Assembly: GCF_011250645.1 (NCBI RefSeq)
Contig: NZ_JAANNO010000016.1
Coordinates: forward strand, 1 to 64,000
Reading direction: 5' to 3'
From: Motilibacter aurantiacus
Lineage (GTDB): Bacteria; Actinomycetota; Actinomycetes; Motilibacterales; Motilibacteraceae
Length of the DNA: 64,000 nt
Shown: positions 21,940 to 30,067 of the stretch, in pieces
How positions within the stretch are numbered: position 1 is the stretch's first letter
Layout: the number at the start of each line of letters is the position of its first letter
The notes under the pieces: generated by a model
The model's input: the letters and a program-made list of their open reading frames with translations, nothing else
Databases searched by the model: none
Told to the model about the DNA's origin: nothing
Made by a program: the position numbers and the translations under genes

Positions 21940-23174
21940 TCCCGGTGAGCACGGCGTCCGCGGGCCCACGGCAGGGGTGGGACCGCCCGGACGTCCTCGT
22001 CGCGGGGGCCGGCCCCGCGGGGATGGCCGCAGCGGCCGCCTGTGCCCGCGCCGGGCTGCGGGTCACTGTCGTCGCCCCCTCGTTCGGCGCCTGGCGGCCG
22101 ACGTACTGCCTCTGGCACGACGAGGCGCAGCAGGCGGCCGCAGCGCTCGGGCTTGGGGCTGCGGAGGACATCTGCTCGGCCTTCGACCGAGCCCTGGTGC
22201 GCACCGGGCGTGGGCAGCTCGCTCTCGCCCGCCGCTACGCGGTGCTCGACAACACGGCCACACGTGGGGCGCTGCAGGACGTCGCGTCCGCACATGGCGC
22301 GACCTTCGTGCCGGACCGGGTGGTCGACACCCGGGGCGACGGGGCCGTCCGGCTCGCGTCCGGACGCCGCGTGCTCGCGGCCCTCACGCTCGACGCGACC
22401 GGCCCGGGACGGGCCGCCGGGCTGCCGGCGCAGCGGGCGTGGGGTGAGGTCGTGCGGGGCGCGGCGCCCCTCGTCGGCGAGGGCGAAGCGCTATTCATGG
22501 ACTGGGCTACGCCGAAGCAGACTGCTGCTGACTTCCCGTGGTTCCTCTACGCGCTGGACCGGGGGGACGGGACCGCGCTGGTCGAGGCGACATCGCTCGC
22601 CGCAGGGCCGCCGGTGTCGCTGCCCGCGCTGCGGGGCGTGCTGCAGCAGGTCCTGGAGCGCCACGGGCTGGAGCCGGTGGGCCTGCCGGCGGAGCGGGTC
22701 TCGATCCCGCTCGGGGCGCCTCCCCGGCAGCGGTCCGGCGGAGCCGTCCCGCTCGGAGCGGCCGCCGGGCTCGTCCATCCGGCGACCGGCTACAGCGTGG
22801 CGGCGTCCCTCCTGCTCGCCCCCCGGCTCGCGGTCGCGGCGTGCGCGGTCGTCACGGGCGGCGCGGACCGCTCCGTCGTCGGCGAGGCCGTGTGGCCGAC
22901 CTCCCGCCGCCGGGCCTGGCCGCTGCTCCGGCTGGGTCTCGACGTGCTGCTCGCGCTCGACGCCGACGGGCTGGACGACTTCTTCAGCGCGTTCTTCACC
23001 CTGCCGGAGCGGGCGTGGGCGGGCTATGCGGCGGCCGAGGCGACGCCGCAGGGTGTGGCGGCCGCCATGACCCGCACGTTCGTCGCCCTTCCGCCCCGGC
23101 TGCGGCGGCGCGTGCTGGCCCGGGCGCTCTCCCCCGCCGGCGCCCGGATGCTCGGCCGGGCCGCGCTCGGGTAG
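21936..23174 (+). CDS. Lycopene-cyclase-like FAD-dependent oxidoreductase
   Basis: 412 residues. The N-terminal dinucleotide fold is VLVAGAGPAGMAAAAACARAG. The lycopene beta-cyclase (CrtL/CrtY type) signatures are visible as YCLWHDEAQ near residue 60, a LDATGPG strand, a FMDW segment and the C-terminal HPATGYSVAASL. In the family, reduced FAD drives cyclisation of lycopene ends to beta-carotene. No other carotenoid gene is visible here, so the true substrate could be another polyene. Start GTG 21936 overlaps the MFS stop (gtga). A GTG at 21945 is an alternative. Confidence 0.8.
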   Translation: MIPVSTASAGPRQGWDRPDVLVAGAGPAGMAAAAACARAGLRVTVVAPSFGAWRPTYCLWHDEAQQAAAALGLGAAEDICSAFDRALVRTGRGQLALARRYAVLDNTATRGALQDVASAHGATFVPDRVVDTRGDGAVRLASGRRVLAALTLDATGPGRAAGLPAQRAWGEVVRGAAPLVGEGEALFMDWATPKQTAADFPWFLYALDRGDGTALVEATSLAAGPPVSLPALRGVLQQVLERHGLEPVGLPAERVSIPLGAPPRQRSGGAVPLGAAAGLVHPATGYSVAASLLLAPRLAVAACAVVTGGADRSVVGEAVWPTSRRRAWPLLRLGLDVLLALDADGLDDFFSAFFTLPERAWAGYAAAEATPQGVAAAMTRTFVALPPRLRRRVLARALSPAGARMLGRAALG

Positions 23175-23189
23175 GCCTGCCCGGTGCCC

Positions 23190-23211
23190 GTCAGGTGCTC
23201 GTCAGGTGCTC
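23190..23211. repeat. 11-bp tandem duplication
   Basis: gtcaggtgctc occurs twice head to tail right after the lycopene-cyclase-like gene. Confidence 0.85.
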
Positions 23212-23320
23212 AGCGGGTGTCTGGCGGTCTGAAACCTCACCGGGGCTGCGCGCGTTGCAGCAGTGCGGTTCGTCACGCCAGCGCGTCGACAGCCGTCCCG
23301 TGGGGCACTCTACATAACAG

Positions 23321-23346
23321 GGAATCGGCTCCGACGGTGATGCGTT
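23321..23346 (+). promoter_or_regulatory. Sigma-R/Sigma-H type promoter of rbpA
   Basis: ggaat (23321-23325), an 18-nt spacer, then gtt (23344-23346) matches the GGAAT-N18-GTT consensus of thiol-stress sigma factors. Streptomyces rbpA is a known sigma-R target. The leader would be about 45 nt, containing the gaggagg ribosome site. Confidence 0.7.
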
Positions 23347-23400
23347 GGACCTGGTGCTGGGGAGAGTCCCGGTCCCCGATGTTGAGCGAGGAGGCATCCG

Positions 23401-23757
23401 ATGGCTGAGCGAGCGCTACGCGGCTCGCGTCTCGGCGCGCAGAGCTATGAGTCGGACACGGGCGTGGACGCTGCCCCCCGACAGCGCGTGGAGTACGACT
23501 GCGCGGCAGGACACCGGACGGCCGTCCCGTTCTCGACCGAGGCCGAGGTGCCGCTGGTCTGGGAGTGCCGGGTCTGTGGCCAGGAGGCGCTCCGGGTGGA
23601 CGCCTCCAAGCCCGAGGCGAAGAAGACCAAGCCGCCGCGGACCCACTGGGACATGCTCATGGAGCGGCGCACGGTCGCCGAGCTCGAGGAGCTGCTGGCC
23701 GAGCGGCTGGAGCTGCTGCGCGCCCGGCGTGGTGAGTCCACGCGCAAGTCGGCCTGA
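23401..23757 (+). CDS. rbpA: RNA polymerase-binding protein RbpA
   Basis: 118 residues. RbpA stabilises open complexes by binding housekeeping sigma factors and core RNA polymerase. The family landmarks are an N-terminal tail with LRGSRLGAQSYE, the beta-barrel core containing VEYDC and WECRVCGQEA (zinc or structural Cys), the basic linker KKTKPPRTHWDMLMERR and the sigma-interacting helix ELEELLAERLELLRARR. Gaggagg lies 6 nt before ATG 23401. A sigma-R-like promoter upstream suggests induction by disulfide stress. A perfect 15-bp hairpin follows the stop. Confidence 0.96.
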   Translation: MAERALRGSRLGAQSYESDTGVDAAPRQRVEYDCAAGHRTAVPFSTEAEVPLVWECRVCGQEALRVDASKPEAKKTKPPRTHWDMLMERRTVAELEELLAERLELLRARRGESTRKSA

Positions 23758-23774
23758 CCGACCGCTGACGCACC

Positions 23775-23807
23775 CGAAGCCCCGGAGGCGAGGCCTCCGG
23801 GGCTTCG
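23775..23807. terminator. rbpA terminator hairpin
   Basis: A perfect 15-bp inverted repeat (cgaagccccggaggc / gcctccggggcttcg) with a 3-nt loop starts 18 nt after the rbpA stop. It faces the end of fxsA, so it may act in both directions. Confidence 0.8.
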
Positions 23808-23876
23808 TCGTGCCCGGGCTCGGCCTCAGGGCTGCCCGTCACGGCGCCCCCGGGAGCACGCCGCTCGTGCCGGCCG

Positions 23877-24443
23877 TCAGTGCCCGTGGCGCCCGTCGCG
23901 CCCGTCCTCCGGCTCGACGACCACTCCGGGGATGACGCGGCCCGCCCCCTGGCCACCACCGCGGCCCGCCGGCCCCGCGCCGCCGCCCCGCGCGCCGCCC
24001 GGCACCTGCATGCCCTCCGGCCAGCCCCCGCCGGCCGCGGCCGCCGCACGCAGCGCGGTCGGCGAGATCCCCAGCTGCCGCGCCACCCGACGGGTCAGCA
24101 GCAGGACGAGCGCCCCGCGTGCGAGCGCCCTGGTGGGCGGGAAGAGCAGGGCCAGGCCCACGACGTCGCTGAGGAACCCCGGCACGGCGAGCAGCGCCGC
24201 GCCCAGCAGGACCAGGGCGGCGTCGGCCAGCTCGCCGCCGGGCAGCTGCCCGCCGGCCATCGAGCCGCGCAGCCCCCGCCACGCCCGCGTCCCCTCCCGG
24301 CGCAGCAGCCAGAGCCCGAGCAGGGACGTGGCGAGCAGGAGCAGGAGCGCCGGCGCGGCGCCGACCTCCTGCGCCACCTGCACGAGGGTGAAGACCTCCG
24401 CGACCGGCAGGCCGACGAGGACGAGCAGCACGAGGACGGGCAC
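23877..24443 (-). CDS. fxsA: FxsA-family membrane protein
   Basis: 188 residues. The FxsA core occupies residues 1-130 with four hydrophobic helices: VLVLLVLVGLPVAEVFTL, the TSLLGLWLLRREG turn, ALVLLGAALLAVPGFLSDVVG and LALLFPPTRALARG. These motifs (GxxLLRREG, PGFxSDxxG, LLFPPTR) define the family. E. coli FxsA relieves exclusion of phage T7 by the F plasmid; its cellular role in actinobacteria is unknown. The tail is Gly/Arg-rich with a His-ended acidic stretch. Start GTG 24443 has aaggaga upstream. It is the last gene of the lnt-ppm1-fxsA run. Confidence 0.85.
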   Translation of the reverse strand: MPVLVLLVLVGLPVAEVFTLVQVAQEVGAAPALLLLLATSLLGLWLLRREGTRAWRGLRGSMAGGQLPGGELADAALVLLGAALLAVPGFLSDVVGLALLFPPTRALARGALVLLLTRRVARQLGISPTALRAAAAAGGGWPEGMQVPGGARGGGAGPAGRGGGQGAGRVIPGVVVEPEDGRDGRHGH

Positions 24444-24460
24444 CGGGCTCTCCTTCGTCG

Positions 24461-25270
24461 TCAGCGGCCGGCCGGCCGCTGCAGCAGCCTCCGCGCTCGG
24501 GACGGCAGGTCCTTCGCCCCCCACAGCGTCACCCGGAGCAACGCCTCCCGCACGATCGGCCCGCTCATCTTCGACTCGCCGTGCTCCCGCTCGACGAAGG
24601 TGATGGGGACCTCCGCCACCCGGAAGCCCCGCCGCACGGCCCGCCACGCCAGGTCGACCTGGAAGCAGTAGCCCTGCGAGTCCACGGTGGGCAGGTCGAG
24701 CGCCTCCAGCGTGCGGCGGCGGAAGGCGCGGTAGCCGCCCGTGGCGTCCTGCAGCGGCATCCCGAGCACGAGGCGGGTGTAGATGTTCCCGCCGCGCGAG
24801 AGCACCTCCCGCGAGCGTGGCCAGTTGACCACCTTGCCGCCGCGCACGTAGCGCGAGCCCAGCACGAGATCGGCGGTCTCCAGCCGCTCGAGCAGCAGCG
24901 GCAGCTGCTCGGGCTGGTGGCTGCCGTCGGCGTCGAGCTCCACCACCGACCCGTAGTCACGCTCCAGGGCCCAGGAGAACCCGGCGAGGTATGCCGCACC
25001 GAGCCCCTCCTTGCCCGCGCGGTGCAGCACGTGGACGCACGAGTCCTCGGCGGCCATCCCGTCGGCGATCTTGCCCGTGCCGTCGGGGCTGTTGTCGTCG
25101 ACGACGAGCACGTCGGCGTCGGGCACCGCGGCCCGGACGCGGCCGACCGTGCGGGCCACGTTCACGGCCTCGTTGTAGGTCGGGACGACGACCAGTACCC
25201 GCCCGATGGGCTCGGGCGCCGATGTCGTCGACGTCGTCGGCGCCGCAGTGGGCTCGTACGCCCCGCTCAC
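24461..25270 (-). CDS. ppm1: Polyprenol monophosphomannose synthase
   Basis: 269 residues, a family 2 glycosyltransferase like the catalytic D2 domain of mycobacterial Ppm1. Visible motifs are VVVPTYNEAVNV near 27, the VVDDNSPDGTG nucleotide loop, the metal-binding ELDADGSHQPEQ, a GSRYVRGGKV segment and QDATGGYRAFRR. It transfers mannose from GDP-mannose to polyprenyl phosphate on the cytoplasmic face, feeding lipoglycan and protein O-mannosylation. There is no membrane domain; in mycobacteria the partner domain is Lnt, and lnt is encoded 28 bp upstream here. Start GTG 25270. Confidence 0.93.
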   Translation of the reverse strand: MSGAYEPTAAPTTSTTSAPEPIGRVLVVVPTYNEAVNVARTVGRVRAAVPDADVLVVDDNSPDGTGKIADGMAAEDSCVHVLHRAGKEGLGAAYLAGFSWALERDYGSVVELDADGSHQPEQLPLLLERLETADLVLGSRYVRGGKVVNWPRSREVLSRGGNIYTRLVLGMPLQDATGGYRAFRRRTLEALDLPTVDSQGYCFQVDLAWRAVRRGFRVAEVPITFVEREHGESKMSGPIVREALLRVTLWGAKDLPSRARRLLQRPAGR

Positions 25271-25298
25271 AGGACTCCCTCGTGCAGGCGTCGCGAGC

Positions 25299-27008
25299 TC
25301 ACGCGGCGCTTCCCGGCCGGGACGGGCCGCCCCGGCGTACAGCTTGGACGAGCCGACGGCCCCGGCTGGTTCCGGCCGCGCCCAGGAGCACCGCCCCCAG
25401 CGCGAGGGCCAGCTCGGGCAGCAGGCCCACCCGGGAGGCCAGCGTCCGGCTCTCCGGCTCGGCGAGGGCGATCCGCTGGACGAGCACGTCGGGCTCGAAG
25501 AGCTCGGTCCGCTGGCGCACGCTCCCGTCCGGCGCGACGACGGCGCTCACCCCGCTCGTCGCGGCGACGAGCACCCAGCGCCCGGTCTCCTGCGCCCGCA
25601 GCCGCGACATCTGCAGCTGCTGCTCGGTCTGCGGCGTCCGGCCGAAGGTCGCGTTGTTGGTCTGCACGACGAGCACCTGGGCGCCGGCGGCGACGGTGTC
25701 CCGGACCAGCCCGTCGTAGCCGACCTCGAAGCAGATGACGTCCCCGAGCCGCAGCGTCGGGCTCGCCGCCGGGCTGTCGAACACCCCGACCCGGTCCCCG
25801 GCCGCGAAGTCGCGGGTGACGCGGTCGACCGCGGAGGAGACCGTGCGGGCGATGCTGCGCATCGGGATGTACTCGGCGAACGGCACCGGGTGCCGCTTGA
25901 CGTACGACTCCCCCGGCCCGGTCTCGGGGTCCCAGAGGATGCCGCTGTTCGACGACCTGTCCCCCGGGCCGCGCAGCACCGCGCCCACCAGCACCGGCAC
26001 GCCGACGTCACGCACGGCGCCCTCGATCAGCGCGTACGCCGACGGGTCGCGGAACGGGTCGATGTCGGAGCTGTTCTCCGGCCACAGCACGATCTCCGGG
26101 GCCGGCACGTCACCGACGCGCACGCGGTTGGCCAGCTCGTGCGTACGGGCCACGTGGTTGCGCAGCACGGCCTGGCGCTGGGCGTTGAAGTCCAGCCCCT
26201 CCCGGGGGACGTCCCCCTGGACCACCGCGACCACGGCCGAGCGGCCGGACGGGGTGGCGAACGGGACCGCCAGCGGGGCGAGGGTGACGGCTGCGGCGAG
26301 GGCAGCGGCGATGGCCGCCCCGACCGCCCGGCGGCGGGCGGCGGCGAGCAGGGCGGCCGCCAGGCAGCCGCCGGCGAGGGCCACGCCGAACGTGACCAGC
26401 GGGACCCCGCCCAGCGGCGCCAGGCGGGTGTACGCGGCGTCACCGGTGGCGAGGCCGAGCCGGCCCCAGGGGAAGCCGCCGTACGGCAGCCGGCCGCGCA
26501 GGGCCTCCTGCAGCACCCACGCCGCCCCCGTGCCCACGGCCCACGACGACGGGCGGAGCTGGCCGAGCAGGGCCAGCAGGGCGCCGAGCCCGGCGAAGAA
26601 GGCGGCCTGGCTCGCGGCCAGGATGAGCCACGGCACCGGGCCCACGTACACCCCGCTCCACTGCAGCAGCGGGACCATGAACGTCGTGCCCGCGAGCAGC
26701 CCGAGCGCGGCGCCGCGCCGCGGGCGGACGCCCCGGGTCGCCAGCGACAGCAGGGCGACCCCGACCGGGGCCGCGAGCCACACGGAGTAGGGCGCGAAGG
26801 CCAGCAGCACGAGGAGCCCGGACGAGGCGGCGGCGACCACCCGCGCGGTGGTGCGGGAGGCCGGCTCCTGGCCGGCCTGCGCGGCGCGTGCCGGGGAGGA
26901 CGCGCCGGGCACCGCTCGGGCCGGCGACAGGGGCAGCAGGGGGGCCAGCAGGCGGGCGAGCCAGCCGCCGGCCGGGGTCACGGCCGCCGGAGCCTGCGCC
27001 TCGACCAC
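25299..27008 (-). CDS. lnt: Apolipoprotein N-acyltransferase
   Basis: 569 residues. An N-terminal bundle of about eight membrane helices (residues 60-250, with LLAFAPYSVWL and a RGRLPYGGFPWGRLGL segment) is followed by a nitrilase domain outside the membrane. The catalytic triad is Glu in VLWPENSS, Lys in YVKRHPVPFAEY and Cys in VICFEVGYDG. It adds the third acyl chain to lipoproteins. GTG 27008 was chosen because ggagg lies about 5 nt upstream and the longer reading is implausible. It leads the lnt-ppm1-fxsA operon, mirroring the mycobacterial Lnt-Ppm1 partnership. Confidence 0.92.
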   Translation of the reverse strand: MVEAQAPAAVTPAGGWLARLLAPLLPLSPARAVPGASSPARAAQAGQEPASRTTARVVAAASSGLLVLLAFAPYSVWLAAPVGVALLSLATRGVRPRRGAALGLLAGTTFMVPLLQWSGVYVGPVPWLILAASQAAFFAGLGALLALLGQLRPSSWAVGTGAAWVLQEALRGRLPYGGFPWGRLGLATGDAAYTRLAPLGGVPLVTFGVALAGGCLAAALLAAARRRAVGAAIAAALAAAVTLAPLAVPFATPSGRSAVVAVVQGDVPREGLDFNAQRQAVLRNHVARTHELANRVRVGDVPAPEIVLWPENSSDIDPFRDPSAYALIEGAVRDVGVPVLVGAVLRGPGDRSSNSGILWDPETGPGESYVKRHPVPFAEYIPMRSIARTVSSAVDRVTRDFAAGDRVGVFDSPAASPTLRLGDVICFEVGYDGLVRDTVAAGAQVLVVQTNNATFGRTPQTEQQLQMSRLRAQETGRWVLVAATSGVSAVVAPDGSVRQRTELFEPDVLVQRIALAEPESRTLASRVGLLPELALALGAVLLGAAGTSRGRRLVQAVRRGGPSRPGSAA

Positions 27009-27593
27009 CCCGCGCCTCCGCTGTCCGTCCCCGCCGCGGCTCGGAACGGCCACGTGCTCGAAGGCCGAGGGTACGGGAACCGCCGGGCCCGTGGACGGGC
27101 CGGCGCAGCCAGCGCTGCGGGACGGGACACGCGGTCGGGCAAGCCCTTCGGACCGACTCGGACCCGCCGGATGCGAGCTCCCGAGCCGTTGTCTACTGGG
27201 CCTGCCCGGACACGCGTGTCCCGTCCCCCGAGGTGACGCGCCTCCACGGGGCGCGTCGCCGACGCCGGGCCTGGCGCAAGAGCTGGGCGGGGATCGTCCC
27301 GCCGCCCCTGACCCGGGCTTCGACGCGCCGTGCGCGGGGCTTTCCCTCGGTTGTCCTCGCGCTGGACTGGCCAGAACGGTACTCATGCTGGAACGGGTGT
27401 CAACCCGCGCCTGACCTGCGCAGATGGGGGAACACGCAGGTCAACGGCCCGTGCCGGACATGTGCCGGCAAGGCTGTCGTCACCGTCGTGGCGGCGTGTC
27501 GAACCCGACACGCCGCGTACCCTTCCGGGACGGCGCGGTAGCGCCGAACGCGTCGTCCCCGACCCCGCCGCCCGACCCTTAGGGACCTCCGCA
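27009..27593. other. Long divergent intergenic region
   Basis: 585 bases between lnt and the FG-GAP-like gene. The left 380 bases show nothing definite. The right part (27394-27545) is a run of perfect hairpins, described separately. No coding sequence with a ribosome site or domain was seen. Confidence 0.6.
27394..27545 (+). ncRNA. Hairpin-rich 5' leader, possible structured RNA
   Basis: Five consecutive perfect inverted repeats lie upstream of the secreted FG-GAP-like gene. They are cgggt/acccg (27394-27407), gacctgcg/cgcaggtc (27413-27442), tgccgg/ccggca (27452-27470), gcggcgtgtcg/cgacacgccgc with a 4-nt loop (27491-27516) and ggcgc/gcgcc (27532-27545). The fourth is strong enough to act as a terminator. 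The last ends 48 nt before the GTG start. The phrase cgaacccgaca inside the fourth hairpin recalls c-di-AMP riboswitches, but the other conserved blocks are missing. Whether it is transcribed is unknown. Confidence 0.4.
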
Positions 27594-30020
27594 GTGCTCT
27601 TCGCGTCCGCACCGTCGCGCCACGCGCGCCTCCTCGTGCCGGCCCTCGCCGGGGCGCTCGGCCTCAGCCTGCTCACCACGCTGCCGGACGCCGCCCCCGC
27701 CGGCGCGGCGCCCGCCCGGCCGGCCACCGTCGGCGACGGGCCCGAGGTCGCCCCCGAGCGCAGCGTCCCGGGCTACGCCGCCGGGGACCAGCGGGTGGCG
27801 AAGACCACCCGGGACCAGAGCGGGTACGACGTCGTCGTGCGCGTCGGGACGCCCGAGGGTGGCACCGCCCTCTGGGGGGACTGGGAGGGCGACGGCGCCT
27901 GGACCCCGGCGACGTACCTCAACGGGACCTGGACGCTCTGGGCGGTCGCCGTGGGCAAGGCCCCGGCACCGCAGCGCACGGTCCTGTTCGGAGGCACCGG
28001 CGACGTCCCCGTCGTGGGCGACTGGGACGGCGACGGCCGCAGCGACGTCGCCGTCTTCCGCGACGGCGTCTTCACCCGCCAGGTGCTGCGGCTCGACGGG
28101 TCGGTGGCCCGCACCGACCGCGTCCGCTACGGCCAGCCGGGGGACGTCCCCGTGGTCGGCGACTGGGACGGGGACGGGGCCGACGACGTCGGCGTGCGCC
28201 GCGGGGACACCTTCTACCTGCGCGGGCCGGCCGACCTGCTGCAGCCGGCGCCGAAGCCCACCCCTGCCCCCACGCCCTCGCCGGGCGCCTCCCCGTCCGC
28301 CACGCCCGTTCCGCCGCCGCCCCCGCCGATCCCGGGCATCCCGCGGGGGGGCGTCGTGCTGCGGTTCGGCTCCGCAGGCGACGAGCCGGTCGTCGGGGAC
28401 TGGAACGGCGACGGCCGCGACACCGTGGGGACGGTGCGCGGCCGCACCTGGCAGCTGCGCGACGACTTCCTCGGCGCCAAGCCGACCCGCACCCAGATCG
28501 TGCCGCGACTGGCCGGCATGGTGCCGCTGCCCTGGCGTACCCCCGCCGGCGAGACGGCCTCGTCGTGCCCGTGGGCGGCGGCCAAGCGGGTGCTGCGCCG
28601 CAACGACGTCAACGCGGCCCTGGTCGTCCCCGCGGTCGGGCTGCGCCAGGACGTGGGCGAGCTCGACGCGGCCGGCAAGGCGCGCGCGGCCCTGCTCACC
28701 TCCGAGCGCTACCTGCTCGGGGCCGGCTACATGTCCCAGACCGTGGTCCGCCAGCCCTACGCCGACCTCTTCGCCCCCTGGCAGCCCAACCAGATCGAGT
28801 ACGCCGTCCGGATCCCCGCGATGCGCGCGCTGACGCTCGCCGTCGGGTTGTCCACCAACGGCTACGACGAGGGGCTCGTCGGCGCTCCCGCCGAGCGGGC
28901 GCAGGACTACGTCTCCTGGCTCGTCCGCTCCATCTCCTGCGAGCACGCCGCGTTCACCCCGGGTGGCTGGGGGTACGGCTGGCAGACCGCGCACTGGGCC
29001 ATGCTCGCCGGCCTGGCGGCCTGGCTCACCTGGGACGAGCTGCCGCCCCAGGTCCGCGAGTACACCGCCACCATGCTCGTCGCCGAGGCCGACCAGCAGC
29101 TCACCGTCGCGGTCCCCTACTGGAGGGACCGCAGCGGCGCCGAGGTCTCCCCCGGCGACACCAAGGCGGAGGAGAACTCCTGGAACGGGGCGCTGCTCGG
29201 CCTGGCCGCGGCGATGATGCCGGACCACCCGCACGCCGTGCTGTGGCAGCGCAAGGCGGTCGACTACCAGGTCTCCTCGTTCGCCACCCAGTGGGACGCG
29301 CAGTCCAGCCGGCGGGTCAACGGCGTGCCGGTCTCGCGGCGGCTCGCGGGCTGGAACGCCGAGCCCAACGGCACGGTCGTCAACCAGAGCCTGGTCAGCC
29401 CGGACTACATCTCAACGGTCCAGCAGAACTGGTGGAACGCGGCCTTCGCGAGGCTCGCCGACGCCGACGCCCCCGAGGCGGCCTACGTCAACGCCGACCT
29501 CGTGTGGGACGCCTTCACCACGGAGGCCTACACCCGCGCCGACGCCGACGGCACGGTCACGACGAGCACGATCTACCGCCCGGACGGCCAGGTCTTCTTC
29601 CCCCAGGGCTCCCGCTGGGGGACGATCCGGCGGGCGCAGTTCGCCAGCCTGGACGCGTTCCGGCTCTTGACGACGCAGGACCCGGCCGAGCGCGAGGAGG
29701 CCTGGGACTACCTCTCGATGCACCTGGACGGGCAGCTCGCCCTGCAGGCGCGCAACTCCGACGGGCGCACCTTCCAGCCGGGCGAGGACAACTACCCGGG
29801 CCGCGAGGAGTACGCCTCGAGCATGGTGGCGATGGCCTGGCTGGGGATCTACCTCGACGGCTGGCTGCCGATCGACACCCGCGACACCCGCCCGTACCCG
29901 GTGCTGCCGCTCATGACGAAGGCGCAGCTCGCCCGGGCCTCGGCCGGCTCCGCCGTCCGCCTGCGCCCGCTGGGCCCGGTCGGCCCGGTCGCCCCGTCGC
30001 TGCCGCGGGTCAGCCCCTGA
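27594..30020 (+). CDS. Secreted FG-GAP/VCBS-like repeat protein with large helical C-terminal domain
   Basis: 808 residues. A signal peptide spans roughly 1-40. Four short repeats with Ca-binding-like D-x-D/E-x-D-G loops lie at about 96-101, 143-148, 190-195 and 269-274 (for example GDWDGDGRSDVAVFR). A Pro-rich linker (218-250) interrupts the third and fourth. Residues 310-790 form a helical, probably alpha/alpha-toroid-like domain rich in aromatic residues, with conserved-looking GGWGYGWQTAHWA, GDTKAEENSWNG and a FQPGEDNYPGREEYAS stretch. This organisation resembles glycan-active extracellular proteins, but I do not recognise the family and no activity is claimed. GTG 27594 follows agggacctccgca. 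It is preceded by the hairpin-rich leader. Confidence 0.75.
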   Translation: MLFASAPSRHARLLVPALAGALGLSLLTTLPDAAPAGAAPARPATVGDGPEVAPERSVPGYAAGDQRVAKTTRDQSGYDVVVRVGTPEGGTALWGDWEGDGAWTPATYLNGTWTLWAVAVGKAPAPQRTVLFGGTGDVPVVGDWDGDGRSDVAVFRDGVFTRQVLRLDGSVARTDRVRYGQPGDVPVVGDWDGDGADDVGVRRGDTFYLRGPADLLQPAPKPTPAPTPSPGASPSATPVPPPPPPIPGIPRGGVVLRFGSAGDEPVVGDWNGDGRDTVGTVRGRTWQLRDDFLGAKPTRTQIVPRLAGMVPLPWRTPAGETASSCPWAAAKRVLRRNDVNAALVVPAVGLRQDVGELDAAGKARAALLTSERYLLGAGYMSQTVVRQPYADLFAPWQPNQIEYAVRIPAMRALTLAVGLSTNGYDEGLVGAPAERAQDYVSWLVRSISCEHAAFTPGGWGYGWQTAHWAMLAGLAAWLTWDELPPQVREYTATMLVAEADQQLTVAVPYWRDRSGAEVSPGDTKAEENSWNGALLGLAAAMMPDHPHAVLWQRKAVDYQVSSFATQWDAQSSRRVNGVPVSRRLAGWNAEPNGTVVNQSLVSPDYISTVQQNWWNAAFARLADADAPEAAYVNADLVWDAFTTEAYTRADADGTVTTSTIYRPDGQVFFPQGSRWGTIRRAQFASLDAFRLLTTQDPAEREEAWDYLSMHLDGQLALQARNSDGRTFQPGEDNYPGREEYASSMVAMAWLGIYLDGWLPIDTRDTRPYPVLPLMTKAQLARASAGSAVRLRPLGPVGPVAPSLPRVSP

Positions 30021-30067
30021 CCGACCGGCCCTGCTGACCTCCTGGCCCGGCTCGCCGGGTCAGGGGG

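Noticed and set aside
27413-27516. c-di-AMP (ydaO-type) riboswitch
   Set aside because: Only the cgaacccgaca phrase and a GGGGGAA stretch are similar. The GGGGUGAAU and AGCUAACC blocks are not present, so I kept it as an unclassified structured leader.
30030-30066. Strong terminator between the FG-GAP-like gene and the amidohydrolase
   Set aside because: Only a 6-bp cccggc/gccggg stem with a 2-nt loop is convincing, too short to list as a terminator.
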